Below, piece by piece: positions 32,456 through 40,551 of a DNA stretch of 64,000 bases. The stretch comes from Mesorhizobium waimense (lineage in GTDB: Bacteria > Pseudomonadota > Alphaproteobacteria > Rhizobiales > Rhizobiaceae): positions 1 to 64,000 of the forward strand of contig NZ_QZWZ01000024.1 in NCBI RefSeq assembly GCF_003601975.1, read 5' to 3'. Each line of letters starts with the position of its first letter. The stretch's first letter is position 1. The notes under the pieces are model-generated. The model was not told where the DNA came from. It worked only from the letters and a program-made list of their open reading frames with translations, and made no database searches. The position numbers and the translations under genes were made by a program.

Positions 32456-32661
32456 GACCGCAACTTCACGCCCGTGCCATTGATGAACTCGACGCCTGCG
32501 GCTTCGAGGGCTGCGCGGATGGCGGCCAGCGTTCGGGGCAGAAGTTCCTCGCCACGCTCAAAACGAGTCACCGTGTTTATCGCAACCCCTGCTGACTTAG
32601 CCAAGTCGCGAACCCCGAGACCAAGCGCGGCCCTGGCCATCTTGCACTGAATTGGGTTCAT
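32452..32661 (-). CDS. XRE-family helix-turn-helix regulator
   Basis: The start is set at the ATG at 32661; a GTG four codons upstream is also possible. The 69-residue product is essentially one XRE domain: CKMARAALGLGVRDLAKSAG, then VAINTVTRFERGEELLPRTL and then AIRAALEAAGVEFI. This is the compact rhizobial type whose C-terminus ends 'AGVEFINGxGVKLR'. A perfect palindrome between it and the divergent gene overlaps both promoters. It probably represses both directions and itself. Confidence 0.9.
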   Translation of the reverse strand: MNPIQCKMARAALGLGVRDLAKSAGVAINTVTRFERGEELLPRTLAAIRAALEAAGVEFINGTGVKLRS

Positions 32662-32701
32662 CTGGAATTCCACTTGACGTTTGGAAGGGCCTGGCCCAAT
32701 G

Positions 32702-32737
32702 TTGATACATTGTAGCGATTCCGCTACAAATAATCAA
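32702..32737. promoter_or_regulatory. Divergent promoters with shared perfect operator TTGTAGCG-ATTC-CGCTACAA
   Basis: The eight-base arms at 32710-32717 and 32722-32729 are exactly complementary. Forward: -35 TTGATA (32702-32707), 17 bases, -10 TACAAA (32725-32730). Reverse: -35 TTGATT (complement of 32732-32737), 17 bases, -10 TACAAT (complement of 32709-32714). The palindrome touches both -10 boxes, so one bound dimer would block both transcripts. The adjacent XRE protein is the likely ligand. Confidence 0.8.
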
Positions 32738-32753
32738 CAAGGGGTTTGGGAAA

Positions 32754-33020
32754 ATGGACAACGCCAATAGGATTGATACGCCTTACATCGCCCATACGCC
32801 AGAGAAGCCACCTGCGGGCACTTACTGGGGCGATATGAGCTATCAAGTTGCGGGATATAGCGTCTGTCACCATGACCGGCACGGGAAGCGTACCAACATG
32901 CTGACCCATTCACATAATGAGTTTCAAGAGGCGAAAGCCGAGGCGCGAAAGCTCGCAGAGGCTTTCGCAGAAGACGGCGGCGATTGGTCGGTGTTGATGC
33001 AGGTCAACATCGTGATCTGA
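32754..33020 (+). CDS. Hypothetical protein, divergent from XRE operon
   Basis: The 88-residue protein opens MDNANRIDTPYIAHTPEKPP and has GYSVCHHDRHGKRTN, then a charged helix, EFQEAKAEARKLAEAFAEDG, and a hydrophobic end. It has no signal peptide, membrane segment or known motif. AAGGGG lies upstream of ATG. It is controlled by the palindrome shared with the regulator, so it likely belongs to the same functional module. A terminator follows. Confidence 0.6.
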   Translation: MDNANRIDTPYIAHTPEKPPAGTYWGDMSYQVAGYSVCHHDRHGKRTNMLTHSHNEFQEAKAEARKLAEAFAEDGGDWSVLMQVNIVI

Positions 33021-33046
33021 GCGCTCTCGGCCGGAACTCCTAAAAG

Positions 33047-33064
33047 CCCGCTTCGGCGGGTTTT
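33047..33064. terminator. Terminator after the divergent small gene
   Basis: CCCGC-TTCG-GCGGG followed by TTTT and preceded by AAAA. The A-tract on the left makes it potentially bidirectional. Confidence 0.8.
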
Positions 33065-33156
33065 CGTGCGTCACGCGCAGACTTTATTCGGCAGGGGCGT
33101 CCTATGCTGTGAATCGGCGGGCGACGAATTCGCTGCCGTCAGAACAGGAGCCAGAG

Positions 33157-33414
33157 ATGCGTGAGCACAATTCAACATTGCCCATCCATGGTGGGCTAGT
33201 CGAAATCGCCAAACGACTGGCGAAGACGCCAGGACGGCAGGGGCGGTTCGATGGCTATGAGCCGGTAAGGGACGGACATCCATGGTGCCCGGTATGTCAC
33301 ATCACAGGTGTCATTAAGCCATCAAAACTCGAGGTTGCTGAAGACGACAACCCTGCCGAAACGCGCAGGTACTCTTGCGCCGTGTGTCACGGAGAGTTTC
33401 GAGTAGGTACGTGA
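33157..33414 (+). CDS. Small zinc-ribbon-like protein
   Basis: ATG at 33157 has AGGAG upstream and is preferred over an earlier in-frame start. The 85-residue product carries two Cys pairs, WCPVCHITGVI and YSCAVCHGEF, about 35 residues apart. This suggests a zinc ribbon. The rest is basic and polar. It is a monocistronic gene followed by a terminator. It may bind nucleic acid or protein; I know no function. Confidence 0.6.
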   Translation: MREHNSTLPIHGGLVEIAKRLAKTPGRQGRFDGYEPVRDGHPWCPVCHITGVIKPSKLEVAEDDNPAETRRYSCAVCHGEFRVGT

Positions 33415-33446
33415 TTTTGCCTGGGAGGGGTGCAACAATCCAAAAG

Positions 33447-33470
33447 GCCCGCCTCTGCGGGCTTTTCTTT
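33447..33470 (+). terminator. Terminator after zinc-ribbon-like gene
   Basis: GCCCGC-CTCT-GCGGGC followed by TTTTCTTT. It marks the last accessory transcript before the chromosomal AEC transporter gene. Confidence 0.85.
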
Positions 33471-33541
33471 GGAAGGCCTTTAGGAAAGCCTATGGCGTCA
33501 ATCTGAATTATTCTTGTATTTCAATTGATTGTATCGGAAAA

Positions 33542-34492
33542 ATGTCTCCGCTGACCGAAACCGTCCTCTTTGTCTTCAGCCTTGTCGCGCTCGGCTATCT
33601 CGCCGGGCTCACCGGCTATCTCAAGCCGGCGAGCGGCGAGGGCATTTCCGAATTTGCCATCAACGTGGCGATGCCGCTGCTCTTGCTGCAAACGATGGTG
33701 AAGTCCGATTTCCACGGCGTCGCGCCATGGTCGTTGTGGGGCGCCTATTTCACGGCGTTCGCCATCACCTGGGCAGCCGGCCATCTGGTCACCACGCGAA
33801 TATTCGGGCGAGACGCCCGCGCCGGCGTGGTCGGCGGCGTTTCGTCGGCCTATTCCAATGTGGTCCTGCTGGGAGCCCCCTTCATCCTCGGCATTTTTGG
33901 ACAGGACGGATTCGAGGTATTGTCGCTACTGGTTTCCATTCACCTGCCGGTCACGATGGCGGCCTCGATCATCCTGTTCGAGATGTTCGGCCGCGGCGGC
34001 AACGAGCCTGTGCATCCGCTGCGCGTCATCCAGAGCTTCTTATGGCGGCTGTTCGTCAATCCGCTGATCATCGGCATCCTGGTGGGGCTTGCCTGGCGCA
34101 TTACCGGGGCGCCGCTGCCCGATCTGGTCATGCGGCTGGTCGATGCGTTGGCCGCCACGGCAGGGCCGGTCGCGCTGTTCGCGATGGGGCTCAGCCTGCG
34201 CCGCTTCGGCATCTCCGGCAATGTCGGGCCGGCGCTCGCTTTGTCGGCGTTGAAGCTGTTCCTGATGCCGGGGCTGGTGCTCAGCCTGGTCTGGCTGTTC
34301 GGCCTGCCGCCTTTGACGGCAAAGGTGGCGGTCCTGGTGGCAGCGCTGCCGTCCGGCAGCAATACATATCTCATCGCCGTGCAGTTCAACACCGGCCAGG
34401 CGCTGGCGTCGAACCAGATGACCATCGCCACGGCGAGCGCGGTCGTCACCACGGCTTTCTGGCTGACGGGGGTGGTCCACATTTTTGGATAA
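33542..34492 (+). CDS. AEC family (auxin efflux carrier-type) transporter
   Basis: The 316-residue integral membrane protein has about ten hydrophobic segments in two halves. VAMPLLLLQTMVKSD in the first half and VALFAMGLSLRRFGI with ALPSGSNTYLIAVQF in the second are hallmark AEC segments. The family exports organic acids such as malate or malonate, or amino-acid-like anions; substrate cannot be read here. The upstream 70 bases are AT-rich relative to neighbours and likely hold the promoter. No operon partner is evident. Confidence 0.88.
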   Translation: MSPLTETVLFVFSLVALGYLAGLTGYLKPASGEGISEFAINVAMPLLLLQTMVKSDFHGVAPWSLWGAYFTAFAITWAAGHLVTTRIFGRDARAGVVGGVSSAYSNVVLLGAPFILGIFGQDGFEVLSLLVSIHLPVTMAASIILFEMFGRGGNEPVHPLRVIQSFLWRLFVNPLIIGILVGLAWRITGAPLPDLVMRLVDALAATAGPVALFAMGLSLRRFGISGNVGPALALSALKLFLMPGLVLSLVWLFGLPPLTAKVAVLVAALPSGSNTYLIAVQFNTGQALASNQMTIATASAVVTTAFWLTGVVHIFG

Positions 34493-34494
34493 AA

Positions 34495-34611
34495 CTGGGG
34501 CACTCGGGCCGGAATCCGGGAGGGCGTGCTCTCGCCTTCTCTGGCCCAACCCCTATATGCCATATTGCGATTGCTTGCCGGGCTCGCTCTAGGTAAAGAG
34601 CAGTGCCCCAG
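34495..34611. repeat. Ten-base inverted repeat enclosing the AEC-gabD spacer
   Basis: CTGGGGCACT at 34495-34504 is exactly complementary to AGTGCCCCAG at 34602-34611. The 97-base interior is GC-rich. The element begins right after the AEC gene stop. It may be a short intergenic mosaic or miniature repeat of the type common in rhizobia, or simply a long-range RNA stem. Confidence 0.4.
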
Positions 34612-34695
34612 CGTGCCGGCTTCGAGGCCATTGCGCACGCTCCACCGAAGAAATCAGCGGCCGGCCCGCCACTTGCGCCGAACGGAGGTTAGACC

Positions 34696-36153
34696 ATGCT
34701 TCAGAAAACCAGCCATTTCATGCGGCAGGCCAATCTCATCAACGGCGAGTGGGTGCAGGCCGACAGCGGCCAGACGCTCGACGTCAACAACCCGGCGACC
34801 GGCCTCAAGATCGGCACCGTGCCGAAGGCGGGCAAGGCGGAGACCCGCCGCGCCATCGAGGCTGCCCATGAAGCCTTCAAGACCTGGCGCAAGACCACCG
34901 CGCTCGAGCGCTCGAAGCTGCTGCGCAAGTTACATGACGCGATGATGGACAATCAGGACGTGCTGGCCGAACTCTTGACCATCGAGCAGGGCAAGTCGCT
35001 GTTCGAATCCAAGGGCGAGATCGGCTCGGCCGCGTCTTACATCCTGTGGTTCGCCGAGGAAGGCCGCCGCACCTATGGCGACGTCGTGCCGTCGCCGTGG
35101 GCGGACCGCCGCATCCTGGTGACCAAGGAGCCGGTCGGCGTCATCGCCGCCATCACGCCGTGGAATTTCCCGTCCTCGATGCTCGCCCGCAAGCTCGGCC
35201 CGGCGCTGGCCGCCGGCTGCACCGCCGTTGTCAAGCCGGCGACGCAGACGCCTTATTCCGGCCTGGCCTGGGGTGCGCTCGCTGAGGAAGTCGGCTTTCC
35301 CAAGGGTGTCGTCAATATCCTGACCGGTGCGGCCGCCGAAATCGGCGACGAGATCTGCGCCAATCCGCTGGTGTCGAAGATCACCTTCACCGGCTCGACC
35401 GAGATCGGCAAGATGCTCATCCAGAAGTCGTCGGTGACCGTCAAGAAAGTGTCGATGGAGCTCGGCGGCAACGCGCCGTTCATCGTCTTCGACGATGCCG
35501 ATATCGAGCGCGCCGTCACTGGTGCCATCACCGCCAAATACCGCAATTCCGGCCAGACCTGCGTCTGCACCAACCGCTTCCTGGTTCAGGCCGGCGTCTA
35601 TGACAAGTTCGTCGAAAAGCTCGCCGCCGCCAGCGACAATCTCAAGGTCGGTTCCGGCCTCGAAGAGGGCGTGCAGCAGGGTCCGCTGATCGACGAGAAG
35701 GCGGTCGAGAAGGTCGAGGAACTGATCGCCGACGCGACGTCCAAGGGCGGCAAGGTCGTCGCCGGCGGCAAGCGCCATGCATTGGGCGGCTCGTTCTTCC
35801 AGCCGACGGTCATTGCCAACGCGACGCCGAAGATGCGCTTCATGAAGGAAGAGATCTTTGGGCCGGTCGCACCCGTGTTCAAGTTTGAGACCGAGGAAGA
35901 GGCCGTCGCTTTGGCCAACGACACCGAATTCGGTCTTGCCTGCTATTTCTACACCGGCGATCTCGGCCGCGCCTTCCGCGTCATGGAAGGGCTGAAATAC
36001 GGCATGGTCGGCGTCAATGAAGGCCTCATCACCACACCGGAAGCGCCGTTCGGCGGCGTCAAGGAATCGGGCCTCGGCAAGGAAGGCGGACATCAGGGCA
36101 TCGAGGACTATCTCGACACCAAATATGTCTGCATTGGCGGCCTCGGCCTCTGA
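34696..36153 (+). CDS. gabD: NAD(P)-dependent succinate-semialdehyde dehydrogenase
   Basis: A 485-residue aldehyde dehydrogenase. TPWNFPSSMLARKLGPALAA is the cofactor region. MELGGNAP carries the general base Glu 255, and SGQTCVCTNR carries the nucleophile Cys 289 with the extra Cys at 291 typical of GabD. TIEQGKSLFESKGEI and EAPFGGVKESGLGKEGG are family hallmarks. It oxidises succinate semialdehyde to succinate in GABA breakdown. GGAGGT precedes ATG. A perfect 11-base hairpin follows the gene, so it is probably transcribed alone. Confidence 0.93.
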   Translation: MLQKTSHFMRQANLINGEWVQADSGQTLDVNNPATGLKIGTVPKAGKAETRRAIEAAHEAFKTWRKTTALERSKLLRKLHDAMMDNQDVLAELLTIEQGKSLFESKGEIGSAASYILWFAEEGRRTYGDVVPSPWADRRILVTKEPVGVIAAITPWNFPSSMLARKLGPALAAGCTAVVKPATQTPYSGLAWGALAEEVGFPKGVVNILTGAAAEIGDEICANPLVSKITFTGSTEIGKMLIQKSSVTVKKVSMELGGNAPFIVFDDADIERAVTGAITAKYRNSGQTCVCTNRFLVQAGVYDKFVEKLAAASDNLKVGSGLEEGVQQGPLIDEKAVEKVEELIADATSKGGKVVAGGKRHALGGSFFQPTVIANATPKMRFMKEEIFGPVAPVFKFETEEEAVALANDTEFGLACYFYTGDLGRAFRVMEGLKYGMVGVNEGLITTPEAPFGGVKESGLGKEGGHQGIEDYLDTKYVCIGGLGL

Positions 36154-36159
36154 TTGTTT

Positions 36160-36188
36160 CGAGGCCTGCCCGACATCGGCAGGCCTCG
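36160..36188 (+). terminator. Perfect 11-bp hairpin after gabD
   Basis: CGAGGCCTGCC and GGCAGGCCTCG pair around a seven-base loop seven bases after the gabD stop. No T-run follows, so termination may be partial. Confidence 0.6.
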
Positions 36189-36210
36189 ATCCTCAAACCG
36201 CATTTCGGGC

Positions 36211-37236
36211 ATGACGATGAAGGACGGCGAGGTCTTCGGTACGACGCAGGCGGGCGACGCAGTCCGCCGCTTCACCATCCGTGGCGGCGGCCTTACCGCC
36301 AACATCATCGGGCTGGGCGCAATCATCCAGGATTTGCGGCTCTCCGGCCACGATGCGCCGCTGGTGCTGGGTTATGACCGTTTCGAGCCGTACGAGACCG
36401 ACGGGGCGTTCTTCGGCGCCGTCGTCGGACGCTATGCCAACCGCATCCGCGACGGCCGCTTCACCATCGCCGGCAATCGCTACCAGACGGAACGCAACTT
36501 CCTCGACAAGCACACGCTGCATGGCGGCTCGCAAGGCTATTTCCACCGGCCGTGGACGGTTTCGCTGCATGGCCGGGACTTCGTCACGCTGACCCTGCAC
36601 GACCCCGACGGCACGATGGGCTTTCCCGGCGCGCTCGACGTGACCTGCACCTACCGGCTAAAAATCCCAGGCACGCTCAGCGTCGAGCTGACCGCGACCT
36701 CAGAGGAACCGACGCTGTGCAATCTCGCGCAGCATTCCTATTTCAACCTCGACGACGGCGGCGCCGGCGACATCCTCGACCACCGGCTGATGCTCAATGC
36801 CGGCGCCTACACGCCGATCGACGGCGAGATGATCCCGACAGGCACGGTCAAGCCGGTCGACGGCACGCCCTTCGACTTCCGCCAGGCGCGGCCATTGCGC
36901 ATGGAGAGCGAGGGCGAGCAGCTCCCCTATGACCTAAATTTCTGCCTCGCCCCGACACGCGGGCCGCTGAAGCAGGCGTCGTGGGCGCAGGGCGCGACTT
37001 CCGGCGTCGAGATGGAGGTGTGGACCACGGAGCCCGGCCTGCAGCTCTACACCGGTCAATATCTGGCGCCGGTCTCGCCGGGCCTGGATGGGCGCCAGTA
37101 CAAGGCGTTTTCGGGCTTTTGCCTGGAGGCGCAAGTGTGGCCGGATGCACCGAACCGGCCGTATTTCCCGCAAGCCACTCTGTGGCCGGGGCAGATCTAC
37201 CATCAGGTCACGGAATACCGGTTCCGGCTACCCTAG
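36211..37236 (+). CDS. galM: Galactose mutarotase (aldose 1-epimerase)
   Basis: ATG at 36211 is chosen because the region upstream to 36160 is a hairpin. The product, about 341 residues, shows YANRIRDGRFTIAG, then HTLHGGSQGYFHRPW with a catalytic-region His, then LAQHSYFNLDDGG with the acid His. Near the end, FSGFCLEAQVWPDAPN carries the base Glu. It interconverts alpha and beta anomers of aldoses. It converges with the sugar kinase gene and overlaps its end by four bases. Confidence 0.9.
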   Translation: MTMKDGEVFGTTQAGDAVRRFTIRGGGLTANIIGLGAIIQDLRLSGHDAPLVLGYDRFEPYETDGAFFGAVVGRYANRIRDGRFTIAGNRYQTERNFLDKHTLHGGSQGYFHRPWTVSLHGRDFVTLTLHDPDGTMGFPGALDVTCTYRLKIPGTLSVELTATSEEPTLCNLAQHSYFNLDDGGAGDILDHRLMLNAGAYTPIDGEMIPTGTVKPVDGTPFDFRQARPLRMESEGEQLPYDLNFCLAPTRGPLKQASWAQGATSGVEMEVWTTEPGLQLYTGQYLAPVSPGLDGRQYKAFSGFCLEAQVWPDAPNRPYFPQATLWPGQIYHQVTEYRFRLP

Positions 37237-38147
37237 GTTTCGAAAGCAGTTCTTAGGGTCTCGAACGGCGCCAGCGCGCCGCGTACCTGCACGACGGCGG
37301 CGGCGACGCGATGTGCGCGCAGCACGGCATCTGCTGGGGCATGGCCGGCGAGCCGGGCGGCGAGGTAGCCGCCATTGAAGGAATCGCCGGCGCCGGTGGT
37401 GTCGACGGGGGTCGCGACATGGACCGCCGGGACCGGCTGAAATGTTCCGTGCGTCGCGATCAGCGCCGCTTCCTCGCCGTTCTTGACGACGACTTCGCCG
37501 ACCAGTTTTCCGAGCCGCTCGGCGGTCGCCTGCGGCGTGGCGTCGCCAAACAGCATCTGTTCGTCGGGAAAGGTCGGCAGGGCGATGTCGGTGACGGCAA
37601 GCGCTTCGAGGATCGCGGCTTGTGCTTCCTGGCGGTTGCGCCACAGGCGTGGCCGGTAATTGGGATCAAAGGCGACAAGCGAACCGGCTGCGCGGGCCTT
37701 GGCCACCGCCGCCAGCAACGTCTTGCGCGCGGTATCGTCCAGAATTGCCAAGGTGATTCCGGAAAAATACACAAGCGCCTGATATTCAAGGCTTTTTGCC
37801 AAAGCGGGCGGATCCGAGGCGAGCTGCCTGGCGGCCGCATCGGCGCGCCAGTAGGTGAAGGCGCGTTCGGCGCCTGTCAGCGTGATGGCATAGAGGCCGG
37901 GCCGGGCGCCCGCGATGACCGGGCTTTGGCCGATGCCGATGCCGTTTTCGGCGAAGAAAGCAATCTGTCCCTGCGAGAACGGGTCGTCGCCGAAGGCCGA
38001 AACGTAGGTCGCCGGTCGGTCGTTGTTCAGCGCATGCAGCGCCCATAGCGTGTTGAACGTGTCGCCGGCAAAGCCCATGCGCCAGTTCGGCCCGGCCTGG
38101 CCCGACAGTTCGAGCATGCACTCACCGATCGATGCGATTCCGGCCAT
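37233..38147 (-). CDS. kdgK: 2-dehydro-3-deoxygluconokinase (PfkB family)
   Basis: The 304-residue PfkB sugar kinase has GFAGDTFNTLWAL near the N-terminus, a substrate-site region, and DTTGAGDSFNGGYLAARLAG with catalytic Asp 255. AFDPNYRPRLW in the middle is typical of KDG kinases. It phosphorylates 2-keto-3-deoxygluconate on the way to pyruvate and glyceraldehyde 3-phosphate in hexuronate breakdown. AGGAGAGAGA lies upstream. Other sugar kinases of the family are possible, but the KDG assignment is the best fit. Confidence 0.85.
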   Translation of the reverse strand: MAGIASIGECMLELSGQAGPNWRMGFAGDTFNTLWALHALNNDRPATYVSAFGDDPFSQGQIAFFAENGIGIGQSPVIAGARPGLYAITLTGAERAFTYWRADAAARQLASDPPALAKSLEYQALVYFSGITLAILDDTARKTLLAAVAKARAAGSLVAFDPNYRPRLWRNRQEAQAAILEALAVTDIALPTFPDEQMLFGDATPQATAERLGKLVGEVVVKNGEEAALIATHGTFQPVPAVHVATPVDTTGAGDSFNGGYLAARLAGHAPADAVLRAHRVAAAVVQVRGALAPFETLRTAFET

Positions 38148-38291
38148 CTATCTCTCTCCTGACGATTTTGCTGCTGTAGCTTTTTGCGTCCGGTAGCGCC
38201 ATGCTTGGCGCAGGCCGATTTTTGCGCCAGAAGCGTTTTCCCGTGGGACGCGATCCGCCCGCTGCAACGTTGTCTTGGAAAAGGAACCGGT

Positions 38292-38735
38292 TTGGCATCC
38301 CTATGGCGTTATCTTCTCGCGGGCCTCGGTCTGGCCGCCTTACTGGTCGGCATACTGGCGATCGTCTACCTGACCGCCCCGCAAACGGCGCCGGGTGCCG
38401 ACACGTCGCGCTCGAAGACGACCGCGAACCGGCTATTCGTCGCCAGTTTCCAGCCGGAACGCGGCGTCATCAGACAGGGCGAACTGCAATCCTGGCTGCT
38501 GACGCTGAAGACGGTCAAGGGTGTGCCGGTGGAAGGGGCGGCAATCACGGTTTCCGGTGGCATGCCGCTGCACAATCACGGTCTGCCGACCAGCCCGCAG
38601 GCGACCGACTATCTGGGCGAAGGGCGCTACCGCATCGACGGACTGAAATTCACCATGAGCGGATGGTGGCAATTGCGCTTTGCCATTTCCGCGGCGGCCG
38701 GCTCCGATACGGTCGTCTTCAATTTAGTGCTGTGA
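38292..38735 (+). CDS. YtkA/FixH-like membrane-anchored protein
   Basis: TTG at 38292 is chosen for its AGGAA upstream and because it gives an N-terminal membrane helix (about 5-25, YLLAGLGLAALLVGILAIVY). The mature part, about 120 residues, carries the beta-sandwich segment ERGVIRQGELQSWLLTLKT, then GGMPLHNHGLPTSPQ and MSGWWQLRFAI. This is the YtkA/FixH-type fold with the His-rich 'MPxHxHGLPT' motif, probably a metal-binding periplasmic domain. It precedes the di-haem peroxidase by four bases, so the two likely work together. Confidence 0.75.
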   Translation: MASLWRYLLAGLGLAALLVGILAIVYLTAPQTAPGADTSRSKTTANRLFVASFQPERGVIRQGELQSWLLTLKTVKGVPVEGAAITVSGGMPLHNHGLPTSPQATDYLGEGRYRIDGLKFTMSGWWQLRFAISAAAGSDTVVFNLVL

Positions 38736-38739
38736 CTAG

Positions 38740-39936
38740 ATGAAGCGCGGTCTTTTGTGTCTTCTGGTGGTGATGGCCATGATTGCCGGCTGCGGCAAGC
38801 CGCAGTTCAGCGATGCCGAGGAGAAAACCATCGCTTCGCTGGCGTTGAACACGTTGCCGGCGCTGAAGCCCGACACCACCAACCGCTTCGCCGACATACC
38901 GGCTGCCGCCGCACTGGGCTCGACGCTGTTCTTCGACCAGGGCATGAGCCGTGACGGGACGGTCTCATGCTCGACCTGCCACAAGATCGACCGCCAGTTC
39001 CAGGACGACCTGCCGCAAGCGGTCGGCGTCGGCCGCACCAACCGGCGCACCATGCCGCTGGCCGGTGTCGCGCGCGATCCATGGTTCTTCTGGGACGGGC
39101 GGCGCGACAGCCTGTGGGCGCAGGCGCTGACGCCGCTTGAAAACCCGCTCGAGCAGGCCGGCAACCGCGCCGCTTTCGCGCACTATATCAAGGGACGTTT
39201 CGGCGAGCGCTACGAGCGCATCTTCGGACCGCTGCCCGACCTTTCGACCGTGCCGGCCAATGCCAGCCCGCTCGGCACCGATGCCGAGAAGGCTGCGTGG
39301 GAGGCGATGCCCGCCAGCCAGGCCGAGGACGTCAATCGCGTCTTCGCCAATATCGGCAAGGCGATCGCCGCCTTCGAGCGGTCGATCGAGCCGCCACAGA
39401 CACGCTTCGACCGTTTTGCCATCGATCTGGCGTCGGGCGCCAGGCCGCAAGTCGACGACGCGCTTTCGCCGGAGGAAATCCTCGGGCTGAAGCTGTTCAT
39501 CAGCAAGGCCAATTGCGTGACCTGCCACAACGGTCCGCGCTTCACCGACAACAGTTTTCACAACACCGGTGTGCCGCCGGTTGCCGACCTGCCGCAGGAC
39601 CGCGGCCGCGTCGATGCGATCACTCAGGTCGCGGTGGATCCGTTCAACTGTTTCGGCGCCTTCCGCGACGGCGACGACAGCGCCTGTCGTGAGCTGCGCT
39701 TCATGGTCAAGACAGGGCCGGAACTGATCCGCGCCTACAAGACGCCGTCTCTGCGGGGTGCAGCGACGCGACCGCCCTATATGCATGCCGGGCAATTCTC
39801 GTCGCTCGACGAGGTGGTGGCGCATTATTCGAAGGCGCCGGTAAGCGTCGAAGGCGTGTCCGAGGTCCACCCACTGCAACTGTCGGACCGCGAGCGCGCT
39901 GCACTGGTGGCGTTCTTGAAGACGCTGGCGGAGTGA
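38740..39936 (+). CDS. Di-haem cytochrome c peroxidase (MauG/CcpA family), lipoprotein
   Basis: The 398-residue protein has a lipoprotein signal (VVMAMIAGC, Cys 18) and two haem-binding motifs, CSTCH (77-81) and CVTCH (259-263). RFTDNSFHNTGVP and YKTPSLRGAATRPPYMHAGQ are typical distal segments. It reduces hydrogen peroxide, or oxidises a protein partner as MauG does, in the periplasm. The preceding YtkA-like gene is four bases upstream. The convergent regulator gene starts two bases after its stop. Confidence 0.9.
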   Translation: MKRGLLCLLVVMAMIAGCGKPQFSDAEEKTIASLALNTLPALKPDTTNRFADIPAAAALGSTLFFDQGMSRDGTVSCSTCHKIDRQFQDDLPQAVGVGRTNRRTMPLAGVARDPWFFWDGRRDSLWAQALTPLENPLEQAGNRAAFAHYIKGRFGERYERIFGPLPDLSTVPANASPLGTDAEKAAWEAMPASQAEDVNRVFANIGKAIAAFERSIEPPQTRFDRFAIDLASGARPQVDDALSPEEILGLKLFISKANCVTCHNGPRFTDNSFHNTGVPPVADLPQDRGRVDAITQVAVDPFNCFGAFRDGDDSACRELRFMVKTGPELIRAYKTPSLRGAATRPPYMHAGQFSSLDEVVAHYSKAPVSVEGVSEVHPLQLSDRERAALVAFLKTLAE

Positions 39937-39937
39937 G

Positions 39938-40390
39938 TTAGCGGTCCTTGACCGTCTCCATCGCCACGAAGGTCGAGGTCTGGGCGACGTGGGGGAGCGC
40001 AGAGATGCGCTCCCCGAGCACGCGCCGATAGGCGGCGATGTCAGTGGTGCGGACTTTCAGCAGATAGTCGAAGCTCGATGCCATCATGTGGCACTGCTCG
40101 ATCTCCGGCACCGCCTGGACGGCGCGGTTGAAGGCGTCGAGGGCAGCCGAACGCGTGTCCGACAATTTCACCTGGACGAAGGCGACGTGGCCTTCGCCCA
40201 TGCGCTCGCGGTCGATGATCGCCTGATAGCCCCTGATAAAGCCGTCCTTCTCCAGTCGCTTGACGCGGGCCTGCACCGGTGTCTTCGAAAGGCCGACCTT
40301 GCCGGCCAGTTCCGACATGGAAAGCCGCCCGTCGCGCGCCAGGGCCGAAAGGATATTCCGGTCGATGCGGTCCAATTGGTCTACTGTCAT
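39938..40390 (-). CDS. putR: Lrp/AsnC-family regulator of proline catabolism (PutR)
   Basis: ATG at 40390 gives about 150 residues, the normal Lrp length. An ATG at 40501 would add 37 residues that look non-conserved and leave almost no promoter space before putA. The N-terminal HTH reads LDRIDRNILSALARDGRLSM and then SELAGKVGLSKTPVQARVK. The RAM effector domain ends with ALPHVAQTSTFVAMETVK. Divergent to putA, it is very probably the proline-responsive activator, as in Agrobacterium and Rhizobium. Confidence 0.85.
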   Translation of the reverse strand: MTVDQLDRIDRNILSALARDGRLSMSELAGKVGLSKTPVQARVKRLEKDGFIRGYQAIIDRERMGEGHVAFVQVKLSDTRSAALDAFNRAVQAVPEIEQCHMMASSFDYLLKVRTTDIAAYRRVLGERISALPHVAQTSTFVAMETVKDR

Positions 40391-40551
40391 TGGCTTCTTG
40401 GTCGAATTGGCGAGCGAATGGCACAAACGATAGATCAGTTGGCCTGCCTTGTCGATTTCTTTGGACCGACCGAAATCCTCAATTGTGCTAGCTTGCGCCA
40501 TTCGGTCCGGTGACCGCCGGCCCGCTCCCTCTTGCTGTTCACAGGACCGCC
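40391..40551. promoter_or_regulatory. putR-putA divergent intergenic region
   Basis: 161 bases lie between the chosen starts. They should hold the divergent promoters and PutR sites. I find no high-quality -35/-10 pair by eye. TTGGAC at about 40462 followed by TGTGCTAGC could be a weak forward promoter. Confidence 0.4.

Noticed and set aside
40391..40501. Longer start for PutR at 40501
   Set aside because: The extra 37 residues look non-conserved and would leave almost no promoter space for the divergent putA. The ATG at 40390 gives the normal Lrp length.
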